DNA of 64,000 nt from contig JAVTVJ010000992.1 in assembly GCA_034509425.1 (NCBI GenBank), forward strand, positions 314,160-378,159, given 5' to 3'. Below are positions 1 to 9,850 of this stretch, one piece after another; the first letter of the stretch is position 1; the number at the start of each line of letters is the position of its first letter. Under the pieces are notes generated by a model, which saw only the letters and a list, made by a program, of their open reading frames with translations, did no database searches and was not told the DNA's origin. The translations under genes were made by a program, and so were the position numbers. Source of the DNA: Eopsaltria australis. Lineage: Eukaryota > Chordata > Aves > Passeriformes > Petroicidae.

Positions 1-261
1 GGCCTGGACATTCTCCAGGTTGGTTTGAGCTCCCAGCTCAAGCTGAACCTTCCTTTTTTTTCCTGCTTTTGGTGCATTTATAGGAACAAAACACACACCA
101 AAAAATCTGATTTATTTATTGTGAATATTATAAAAGCAACCAAAAAGTGAAACTAAAGCTTATTTCTCATTCCTACTGGAAGTGGCTTCAGGGATGAAAT
201 CCTTTGGTCTTTAATATTGTTTTTTGTGACACCTGGAATTGCTAAAGGAGCAGAATGGGAT

Positions 262-418
262 TGAAATTATGGGATGGTTTGGGATGGAAAGAACCTTGAA
301 AATCATCTCATTCCAAACCCCTGCCATGGCAGGGACACCTTCCACTGTCCCAGGTTGCTCCAAGCCCCATCCAAGCTGTCCTTGGACACTTCCAGGGGCA
401 GCCACAGCAAATCTGGAC
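262..418 (-). mobile_element. CR1 retrotransposon 3' fragment
   Basis: Read on the minus strand, this is the 3' end of a CR1 LINE. The + strand shows the antisense tail, a diverged GGGTTGGAAGGGACC-type block, the CCTGCCATGGCAGGGACACC block and GGGGCAGCCACAGC in the order expected for an antisense CR1. It is truncated to about 155 bp and carries no coding capacity. The small frames across it are by-products. The CR1 assignment is from family knowledge; the exact subfamily is not determined. Confidence 0.88.
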
Positions 419-830
419 AATTTAATCCATTATATTGAGAATGTGAGTGATGCCCTGATTAAAGTTAAAAATTAAGGCCTAAATAAGTGACCTTCAGATA
501 AAGAATTCATAACACCTGGAAACACCAGAATTGCCACTCCTATATTTTTAATTAGCTTTTTTTTAAAAATAAAATATCCTTTGATGTGGCCCTGGTGCCT
601 GTCAGAAGAGATCCAGGCTTCCAGAAGGGATTCTGTGCATCATAAAAACCACTTTTCCAGAGGAATTACTGCTACAAGGTGATTCAGGAAGATAAAACCT
701 CTCCCTTTCCCTCAGAACAAAGATTACAAATCCAAATATTTGTGCTCCACACTCAGCACAGAAGCTGAGGAATTCCCTGGGTTCCAGGGCAGAGCAATTC
801 CTGGCGCTTTTCTCCCTCATTCCCCTGGTG
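419..830. other. Single-copy AT-rich spacer
   Basis: No gene, RNA or repeat recognised. It holds short T and A runs near 560-575 and otherwise complex sequence. Confidence 0.5.
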
Positions 831-1452
831 TTTTCCATGAGATGAGGCATTTTCTTGGAGATGATGGGGAATTTTCTTGGAGCTGAGGAACTTTCTTGGA
901 GATGATGAGGAATTTCCTTGGAGATGAGGAATTTTCTTGGAGGTGATGAGGAATTTTCTTGGAGATGATGAGGAATTTCCTTGGAGATGAGGAATTTTCT
1001 TGGAGGTGATGAGGAATTTTCTTGGAGCTGAGGAATTTTTTTGGAGATGATGAGGAATTTTCTTGGAGATGATGAGGAGTTTTCTTGGAGATGATGAGGA
1101 ATTTTCTTGGAAATGATGAGGAGTTTTCTTGGAGCTGAGGTGTTTTCTTGGAGCTGAGGTATTTTCTTGGAGATGAGGAATTTTCTTAGAGATGAGGAAT
1201 TTTCTTGGAGCTGAGGAATTTTCTTGGAGCTGAGGAATTTTCTTGGAAATGATGAGGAATTTTCTTGGAGATGATGAGGAATTTTCTTGGAGCTGAGGTA
1301 TTTTCTTTGAGCTGAGGAATTTTCTTGGAGCTGAGGAATTTTCTTGGAGATGATGAGGAATTTTTTTGGAGATGATGAGGAATTTTCTTCGAGCTGAGGA
1401 ATTTTCTTGGAGATGATGAGGTATTTTCTTGGAGATGAGGCATTTTCATTTG
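831..1452. repeat. 19/22 bp minisatellite, about 30 copies
   Basis: Tandem units of the form GAATTTTCTTGGAG followed by either CTGAG, ATGAG or ATGATGAG. This gives two interleaved unit lengths, 19 and 22 bp, that differ by one GAT triplet. Copies are slightly degenerate (AAATGATG, TTCGAG, TTAGAG variants). The minus-strand 360-codon frame that crosses it reads a Lys/Ser/Pro-rich repeat. It is a repeat translation: unit lengths that are not multiples of three happen to avoid stops. I do not interpret it as a protein. Confidence 0.95.
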
Positions 1453-3106
1453 ACAAACTCCAGGGCTGCACATCAATCCACCACGGAATCAAGAAACGCT
1501 CTGGAAAATGTTCTCCCTGCATCCTTAACATCCCCCATTTCCTTTTATCCCTGCCCTTCCCACTCCCAGGAGTTTCATTGCTCTTACTCAGCTCGCTGCT
1601 TCCAGCGCCCCCTCTTCTTCCTTCCGCCTCCAGCTGATTTATAATCCTAAATCTTCTGGAAAAGAAGAGGCCAGGCCTTCCCAAAAACCGAATCCTGAAA
1701 ACAAAACAATCCCTGCAGCAGACTGGGGAACTCCAGCAAGATCTGGGGAGCTTTGGTTACACGAAAGTGAGAATACAAAAACACTTCTCTGCGCGTAGCC
1801 CAACGCCGCCGAACACATTTGGAAAGGATCAAGTCAAGGCTACCTAAATCATTCAATAAAATCTGCTGCATAAAACATCCAATAAATCCTAATGGAGAGG
1901 CTGAAATTCCAGCTATGCACTGGAAATAAAATTTGGTGCCTTTTTATTTTTTCACCCCCCCCCTTCCCTTCTTCCCTGACTTTAGTGGCCGTTGGGTTGG
2001 GAGTGTCCAGTTTCACTGGAACACCACGGAAAAATGTTTGGCACTGCTCTCAAAGGAGAAATGATTTGGCATGCTGTGATTTGCTTTATGATTTGGGGGA
2101 TCCTTCATTAATCCCCGACGTCTCAAATCTCTTAAGGCCACGATTAAATAAAAAAAAAAAACCAAACAAAACCAAAGAGCCCCCTTGAACTTCCTTGGTG
2201 CAAATCATGAAGGGGAAAAACCATCATAAAACTCCTGAGGATTTCATAGGAAATTACAGAGTTAAATAATGGCTTGCTCTCACATGAGAATAAAACTCCC
2301 TAATTCACTGAAGCACCCGGTAAGGGAAGCTGGAATGCTGCTAACACAATCAGGTTTTGGGAATCATGTTAGGAAGAATGATAGCCTTGTGCTCCACATC
2401 CCTTCCCCCAAATTCGGTACCTATGAGGTGCAGTCGGAAGGAACGAAAAAAAAAACAACCCAAAATCCAGATGAGGAAGATCTGTTTCTGTGGGCCCTTT
2501 GTTGTTGCCAGTAGATCTTCGATTAAATTGCATTTCTCTGCATTTTTGCTGCTGAACTGCTTTAAAGACATAACAACCAAGGCCAGGAAGGTTTTCAGCA
2601 GAGGTGACGGCGTGGGTGACGTATTGTCTGAGGCAAACTCTCCTAGAAACAGGATATAAAACCCTCCTGATCAGTTTGGAGTTGTCATGACCCAGGAATT
2701 ACGCTCATTTTGGGTGGATTTGAGAAACTGGACGTGTTTTCACTTAGTAATTTTTTTATTTTTTTTTTTTTTTACAAAAAGCAACATCTGCCAGTAAATT
2801 CCCCTCAGTTTAAATGTGACTTGTGATGACCTCGTAATCTGAACTTCTGATTTCAACCAGTTTTAATGAGTAGTGCAGAAGTCATGCAGGGACCTGGAGA
2901 AGGCTTTGAAATATCGGGATAACCCAAGCAGGAGCAAAAGTTCCCTCAGGAACAGCTTCTTTTTCATCACCCTGCAGATTATCATTGCCTAAAATTTAAT
3001 CTTAATGTAGGTGATGGCCTTGGACCTGTTCATTTTTAGATTGGTAATGGCAGCTCCCCTCCCTCGAGGCCAGAAAAGTGGCTCAGCTTAAAAACTGGGA
3101 TCAGGG
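1453..3106. other. Single-copy non-coding stretch
   Basis: Complex sequence with no recognised gene. Landmarks are a nine-C run near 1957-1965, an A-rich stretch near 2150-2170 and a long T run near 2746-2774. No repeat family recognised. Confidence 0.5.
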
Positions 3107-3420
3107 AATCACGAAATCTCAAAATCATTGACGTTGGAAAAGATCTCCAAGGCTGTTGAGCCCCAGCTGTGCCCAATGCCCACCTTGTCCCCAGCCCAGA
3201 ACACGGAGTGCCACCTCCAGGAATTCGTTGGACACCTCCAGGGGTGGGAATTCCAGGCCATTCCAATGCCTGACCACCCTTTTCCAGGAAGAAATTCCTC
3301 CTGGTGTCCAACCTGGCACAACTGGAGGTTGTTTCTTGTATTGTTGTTCCTACACCCTCCTTTCACGTGGTTGAGGAGAGTGAGAAGGTCCCCCCTGAGC
3401 CTCCTTTTCTGCAGGGTCAG
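3107..3420 (-). mobile_element. CR1 retrotransposon fragment
   Basis: Antisense CR1. It runs from the tail (AATCACGAAATCTCAAAATC) through CCTTGTCCCCAGCCCAG and the TTCCTCCTGGTGTCCAACCTG block into the region complementary to the end of the CR1 reverse-transcriptase frame (GAGCCTCCTTTTCTGCAGG, antisense of a QRRLRG-like segment). The next ~100 bp may still be CR1, but I cannot follow it with confidence. It is heavily decayed and non-coding. Confidence 0.85.
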
Positions 3421-5599
3421 ATCAGAGCTGTCCAGAGCAGAAATTCCATGGGACTGGTGGAAAAGGACACCCCAGGTCCCCACCTCACACTGCTCTTCCA
3501 AACAAGAGGAGGGTGGTGTGGAGCTACCACAAATAGGTGAAATTTCGGCTAAAAGAGTTGCCCCAAATGGCCCAAAAGTGCAAAACACCCATTGAAAAAA
3601 CCCCAAAGCCAAGCAGGTGGCCTGAGTGCCTCAGCACAAACCACTCAGGGCCTCAAAGCTCCAAACCTGTTCCTTTTTTTGGGTTGTTCCTCCAAGATTT
3701 CCACGAGCCAATGCTGGACACGGATCTCAGCTCACCAATGTCTGCTCTGCTCTGGACTGGGGCTCGATTCCAGGCACTCTGATATCACTGAAAATACTTT
3801 TTGGGCTGGAATGGGGATTTGATTGGAACCAGAAGTCACAGACAGCAAGAAAAGCCCTGTAGTTTAACAGGAGGACCTGAGCAGAGGGAAATAAACAACA
3901 AAAAAATTGATGCTAAATCACCTCAAAATCAGAATACCAATCCAGTGACATCTGCTCAAAAAAGGCAGCAAGGGACAAAGCCCTGCCTCGAGTTTTAAAA
4001 AATCCATCTGATGTGGAGGATTTTATAGTCAAAAATCTGTATCACAGGTAATTAAAACTGAGTCATAATCGCTGGGGAACCCCTGAACAGGCAGGTCCCA
4101 CGTATTTCCAATACCCTGATGATTCTGTGCATGTTTCTTGTGCTTATTGCTGGAAATGTTCTTTACATCTGCAGTCCTGAAGGATGTCCTGAGCTCATTC
4201 CCAAACTTTCGAGCTAAGAACGGCAGCAAAATCGCTGAGGAGCAGCAAAATCACTCAGGAACAGCACAGGGTGAGACCTAAAAACCACCAGGAATTTAAA
4301 GTTTGCCTTTGTGGAGGCAGAACAGACAGAAAACAGCAACATCCCAGAGCCCATTGACCAAGAAATGAGACACCCACCAAATCCAGCTTGCTCCCTCCAT
4401 CCCTGGTGGCAAAGCAGGGGGAAAGAACAAAGATTTCACAGCCCAAAATCTGCGTGGGAGCCTGACATCCTTGAGAGAGGAATAATGAGGGGAAGGAAGG
4501 TGTGAGAGAGTGGGAAAGGGATGAGTGATGCCCAACGTGTGGGGTAAGGGAGCTTTTTACAAATCCAGGGCACGCCAGACATGAGTCAGAGAGAGAGAAG
4601 AGGCGGAAGGAAAATGTTATTAACTCCAAGACCACCATTAGTGGAGGCTCTCAGAACAAACCCCGAGTGACAATTGCCTCTCCCAGGACAAATCCTCAGG
4701 TTCTGGCACCTCATTCTCGTGATAAATATCCCAGCAGGAGCAGGAAGAGCCCCAACCTGAGCAGGGCTTAACAGCAGCTCGTAGACAATAAAATAGGAAA
4801 CGGAGACGTTTTTACTACGGTTAATTTTTGGAATTTCACCGTCTCCTTACCACCAAAGCCATTCCTGTATTTCTGGCCTCTAATAATTATAATTCTTCCT
4901 ACTAATTATTATTATTATTATTGCTACAAGAGGCAGGTATTTTTCTCAGCATGTGTTTCAGCAGTGCCTTCTGTTTTCCCTGCATTTGGCACAAGTGCAG
5001 AAAGTTGCTTACAAGGAACCTCAGGACTCCCAGCCAAGTCTTGAAATCTGTAATGGGTTGCAAATGTTTTGGGGTGGTTGACTGATGAATGCAGTAACTT
5101 TAGCATTTATCCTATTTTTTACCATTAGCAAATCTTGGATGGTTGCTGGGACGGCAGCACTTTCCCTTTTTTATGATTAAAAAAAAAAACCAAACCAACC
5201 AAACCCAGACCCAAAAAACTTTGGAACACCATCAAAAATTGCTGTTTAACCCCACGATTGGCCTGCTGCTCATAAAATTTAAGCGTAGCAGGGTTGTTAC
5301 AGTGATGAACTTTGTGAAGAAGTAAAAGGATAATTTCAGCTGTAAGAAAAGCCAGTGTCAAAATGCAGTTACCTGCCATCCTTTGCGCTTTATAAAAGCC
5401 GCTTTCCCCCCCTGCGTTCTCTCCCCTCATAAAGATGCACTTCATCTTTCCAGGGAAAAAAAAAATCAGTGACTCCCACAAAAATCCCTGCTCTGCTTCA
5501 TTTATTTATTTATCTTCAGTTCTAAACTTGTTTATCAGGAAGAGTTGCTCGTTTTGTTGATTTTTTTTCCCCCGCTCAGCACATCAGCTGTGATTCACA
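3421..5599. other. Single-copy non-coding stretch
   Basis: No gene or RNA supported. It contains a short ATT run at about 4903-4922 and an A10 run near 5180. Small frames here have no recognisable domain and are of chance length. Confidence 0.5.
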
Positions 5600-5644
5600 C
5601 AAATAATAAAAACAACCAGAGGTGTCTTGCTGAGGGTTTGCTAA

Positions 5645-5703
<59 letters not shown>

Positions 5704-5820
5704 TAATAATAATAATAATAACAACCAGAGGTGTTTTGCTTAGGATTTACTCTGAGGATTTACTATAATAATAATAATAATAATAATAATAACCAGAGGT
5801 GTTTTGCTGAGGATATACTC

Positions 5821-5861
<41 letters not shown>

Positions 5862-5950
5862 GTAATAATAAAATAATAATAACAACCAGAGGTGTTTTGC
5901 TGAGGATATACTCTAATAATAATAATAATAATAATAATAATATAATAATA

Positions 5951-5989
<39 letters not shown>

Positions 5990-6282
5990 CAACCAGAGGT
6001 GTTTTGCTGAGGATTTACTCTAAATAATAATAATATATAATAATAATAATAATAATATACTAGTAATAAAAACAACCAGAGGTTTTTGCTGAGGATATAC
6101 TCAAATAATATAATAATAATAATAATATAATAATAATAATAAAGTATAAAAACAACGCAAAACAACCAGAGGTGTTTTGCTGAGGATTTATATAATAATA
6201 ATAATATAATAATAATAATAATAATATAATAATAATAATAAAACAACCAGAGGTGTTCTGCTGAGGATTTAGCTATAATAAC

Positions 6283-6332
<50 letters not shown>

Positions 6333-6354
6333 CAACCAGAGTATTATTTACTCA

Positions 6355-6393
<39 letters not shown>

Positions 6394-6549
6394 CAGAGGT
6401 GTTTTGCTGAGGATTTACTCTACTACTACTACTACTACTACTACTAATAATAATAATAATAATAAAAACAACCAGAGGTGTTTTGCTGAGGATTTACTCA
6501 AATAATACTAATAATAAAAACAACCAAGGGTGTTTTGCTGAGGATTTGT
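5600..6549. repeat. Compound array: AAT microsatellite with about 12 copies of a 33 bp module
   Basis: Runs of AAT (with local AT, ACT and CAAT variants) of about 10-75 bp alternate with a conserved ~33 bp module. The module begins AACAACCAGAGGTG, continues TTTTGCTGAGG, and ends ATTTACTC or ATATACTC. Module copies start near 5611, 5722, 5791, 5882, 5990, 6071, 6160, 6243, 6331 (shortened), 6391, 6467 and 6510. An ACT run replaces AAT after the copy at 6391. Low-complexity poly-Asn, poly-Ile and poly-Tyr frames on either strand are repeat translations. Confidence 0.95.
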
Positions 6550-7390
6550 GCATTTTGGAAGCTCTATAAAGACTTTTACGTCAGGATAATAAAGAATTAG
6601 GAGCTGTTATTGCACCAGCATCTTGAGCTGGGATATTTTACAATCCTTCACTCTGATCACTCTCAGAACGAGCAGGGACAAGGAGAACCAAAGCTCTGCT
6701 CTTCCATGAGAATTCCACGAGGGATTACTCACATGGTTACGATTTATTTCGGGGTGTGTTCAAGAATTCTTCATTTCTTAGGTTGCTGGTGAGGAGGGAA
6801 ACCCAAAATGTCTCTGAAGTACAAATATCTGCAGGAATCATTTATCAAGCACCTACCCCTCAAGTAACTGAAATTACCTTATTTTGAGGGCTGGAAGGCA
6901 GAGATTTGGACTCTTTCATTAATATTTCAACACCAAATGGATCTTCCTCTTTCTGCAGCTTTTAAAATGCAGTTCTGCCATGTCAGGCTCTCAATTTACC
7001 TGTACTTTCAGAATTCTTAAATATTGCAGTAATAAAGTAAAACAAAACTGTTCTTCAAGTAAGCTATTTTGATTCTCTGTTGCCTCGTGGCCCCAGATGA
7101 TGTCATTTTAATGACATGAGGGATATCAAATACAACTATCTCAGAATTTTTTCATGCCAGTGGGACTTCAAACAGGTCCTGGCATTGCCTCAGCCCAGAG
7201 TGTGACCCAAGAGTGTCCCAGCAGTTTGAAGAGGAGGTTCCACCTCTGGTGTTGAGGCTGATCTGCTGAAAAAAGGGGGAAATCTCTGTGTCTGTGCCTT
7301 TCCTACCTTTCATTGTAGATTTTGACTCCTTGAGGCAAAGGCTGTTTCTGTGAGGAGCTACGGACCCAGGGGAGAAACCTGATGGGGTTC
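6550..7390. other. Single-copy non-coding stretch
   Basis: No gene recognised. A short inverted repeat with 8 bp arms (ATGTCATT / AATGACAT, 2 bp centre) sits at 7100-7117. An inverted repeat this size is expected about once by chance in a window this long. Confidence 0.5.
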
Positions 7391-7975
7391 ATCATAAAAT
7401 CATGGAATGGTTGGGGTTGGAAAGGACCTGAAATCTCATCCTATTCCAACCCCTGCCATGGGCAGGGACACCTCCCACTGTCCAAGGCTGCTCCCAGCCC
7501 CAGTGTCCAACCTGGACATCCTTGGGCACTGCCAGGGATCCAGGGGCAGCCACAGCAAATCTGGGAATTCCAACCCAGACCCTCCCCACCCTCACAGCCA
7601 ACAATTCCTGCCCAATCTCCCATCCAGCCCTGCCCTCTGGCACTGGGAAGCCATTCCCTGTGTGCTGTCCCTGCAGCCCTTGGGAATTGTCTCTCTCCAT
7701 GGTTCCTGGGGCTCCTTCAGGCCCTGCAAGGCCACCCTGAGCTCAGCCCAAAGCTTCTCCTCTCCAGGCTGAACAATGCCAGCTGTGCCAGCCTTTCCTG
7801 CCAGCAGAGCTGCTCCATCCCTCTGCTCATCCTGGAGCCTCCTCTGGGCTCTCTGCAGCAGCTCCACGTCCTCCCTGTGCTGGGCCCCAGGGCTGGATTT
7901 ATCTCTGCAGGTGGGCTCTCACCTGAGGGGGCTCAGGAGCACAATCCCAATCCCTTCCCTGCTGGCCATGGATTT
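7391..7975 (-). mobile_element. CR1 retrotransposon, one of the longest 3' fragments in the window
   Basis: An uninterrupted antisense CR1 of about 585 bp. It starts with the tail (ATCATAAAATCATGGAATGG), then the CCTGCCATGGGCAGGGACACC and GGCAGCCACAGCAAATCTGGG blocks, then the complement of the last part of the reverse-transcriptase frame. The minus-strand translation there reads ELLQRAQRRLQDEQRDG, a decayed form of the CR1 ORF2 C-terminus. It is 5'-truncated and no intact ORF2 is present. Confidence 0.92.
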
Positions 7976-9850
7976 TTGAGGTGCTTCCACAATCCCATCT
8001 CTTTCTGAGCCTGAACAGATTTTGCCACAAGCTGCTGCAAACAGATCCCATCATTTCCCTCACTGCTGCTCTTTGGCACCCCCAAATTTGATACTTCCAA
8101 ATAGGAACTCAGCTCCTGCTCACTGTCAAAACTTGATTTATTTCACTGGCACCAGCACAGTTCAAAAGAGCTGGAAATCTGCTCTGCACATTCGAGCTTC
8201 CACCCTGTAGATGCTATTCCATAACTTGTGTAGCCAAGATATTCAGTTTTCCCTGAAACTCCGTATTTTGGGACAACAAATCTTACAGTGACCTCTGTAA
8301 CTAAATCTCTGAAAGGTGTAGGGGAAAATGGTTTGTGCTTTTTAATCTTTAAATCAGCACATGCCTGTCTTGGTCTTTTTTAGCTATTTATTTAAAAATA
8401 AAATAAGAAACAAATTGTTCGCTTGAGGAAAACTTTGAGAGGCTTCAAGTTCTTCATTCCCCACCCCAAACTGAAAAAGCTGCACTTGTTTAGGGGTGAA
8501 ACAGAAAATATATATTAATATTGGTGTTAAATCTCAGTTGTTCTAGATTTCAAATTCGGAATATGAAGTGCTGGAAGCCTACATCAGACTCTTCTAAAAA
8601 CCTCATGGCTGCAAAAAAGCACTAAAATGTTCTTTGAGCAAATTAGGACAAGTGAGTGTTAAGTAATTGCAAATTGCTAATAGGCATTCAGGAGCCAGGA
8701 AAGGCAATAAACTGAATTTTTTTGCTCAAGTTTTATTCAGTTTGTTTCTAATGAAGAACCCAAAAAATCCATCCCCCAGTTGAGCAACCACTGCATTTAA
8801 AATCTTTTACCACCCATGCTGCAGTGCAAATATTGAAGTAAAAACAACCAGAAAAAAAAGGGATTCAGTAGTAAATAAATGGATTTTAGGGGTAGTGGCT
8901 GTGATGAAAAGTCCACCCCAAAAAAATGGGAAATATTCACACCCTCCTAATCTACCCCAAGGCTCTGAGTGTGTTTTAAAGACTGCAGAGAAAATACTTC
9001 CTGGTGTGTTTGGAGGATTTGTTCTAACAAAGATCTCCCTCCCTGAAGATGCAGATTTATGTGGATCCAAGCTGCAGAAATAGGAAAAGAAATAGAAATA
9101 GGCTGCAGAAAGATGGGAAAGATTTTTGGGGTGAGCCCCCACAACTCCAGGGTTTCACTCCAGGGTTCAAAGCTCCTGCTGGGCTCTGTGGTCTCCTCTC
9201 CACTCCTTCAGATGCTCCTCCTGCTGCTGCAGGGTTTTCCAGATATTTTCTCTTCTTTCCTGTCTCGCTGAGCTGCATCCAAGGATTCTTCCTTCCTCCC
9301 GTGCCTCCCAATTTGTGACCCAGCTCCTGGAGCCTCCCCTTCCCTCCTTGGGGAGCTCAGATCTCCATGGAAAAAGAGGAAAAACGTCCATGCAGCCCTG
9401 CAGGATCCCTGCTCGCCATCTGGGGATCCAAACTCCCCCATCTGCTCCCTCACATGGACAAGGCTCTTTGTAGTGGAGATGGCTGAGTTTTCTCCAACTG
9501 ACAAAAAACCCAAAAATCCAAGCCCCCAAACATTTTTTTATTAAAACCAGAAGCACGTCCAGGGTCCTGCTATTCCACAAAACATATTTCGACAGGAAAT
9601 TAATTTTTTTTTTCAAAGTTCCCAGCACGCCCCTCCCTTCAATCAGCCCTCGACTCCTTCAGCAGCCACATGAATTCCCTGATAACCTCGCAGATGGGAA
9701 AAAAAGCTTGATCCAAACAAAAAAAAAAACAGAGGAAAAGATTCCTCTGGAGCAGCAACTGCTGAATTCCCTGCAGGAAACCTCCTCCCTGCCCAACCAC
9801 AGCCTGCCTGCTCGGCTTGCAGCTCAGGTCAAGGCAGTCCGTGCCTCCCT
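7976..9850. other. Single-copy non-coding stretch
   Basis: No gene, RNA or recognised repeat. Several short homopolymer runs (A or T) occur near 9600-9612 and 9719-9730. At 9850 the sequence enters the leader TTGCAATTTTCT that recurs at the start of each unit of the following higher-order repeat. Confidence 0.5.

Noticed and set aside
602..1684. 360-codon minus-strand open frame
   Set aside because: Lys/Ser/Pro repeats follow directly from the 19/22 bp minisatellite. The ends are unrelated single-copy DNA without a domain.
2823..2860. C/D-box snoRNA-like GTGATGA followed by CTGA
   Set aside because: The boxes are too close together, there is no terminal stem or D' box pair, and the match is at chance level.
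5600..6549. CRISPR-like repeat and spacer layout
   Set aside because: The genome is eukaryotic with CR1 elements. The 'spacers' are AAT runs of unequal length rather than unique sequences, and there are no cas genes.
7100..7117. Palindromic ATGTCATT / AATGACAT as a transcription-factor site
   Set aside because: An 8 bp-arm inverted repeat is expected about once in a window this size, and nothing else supports function.
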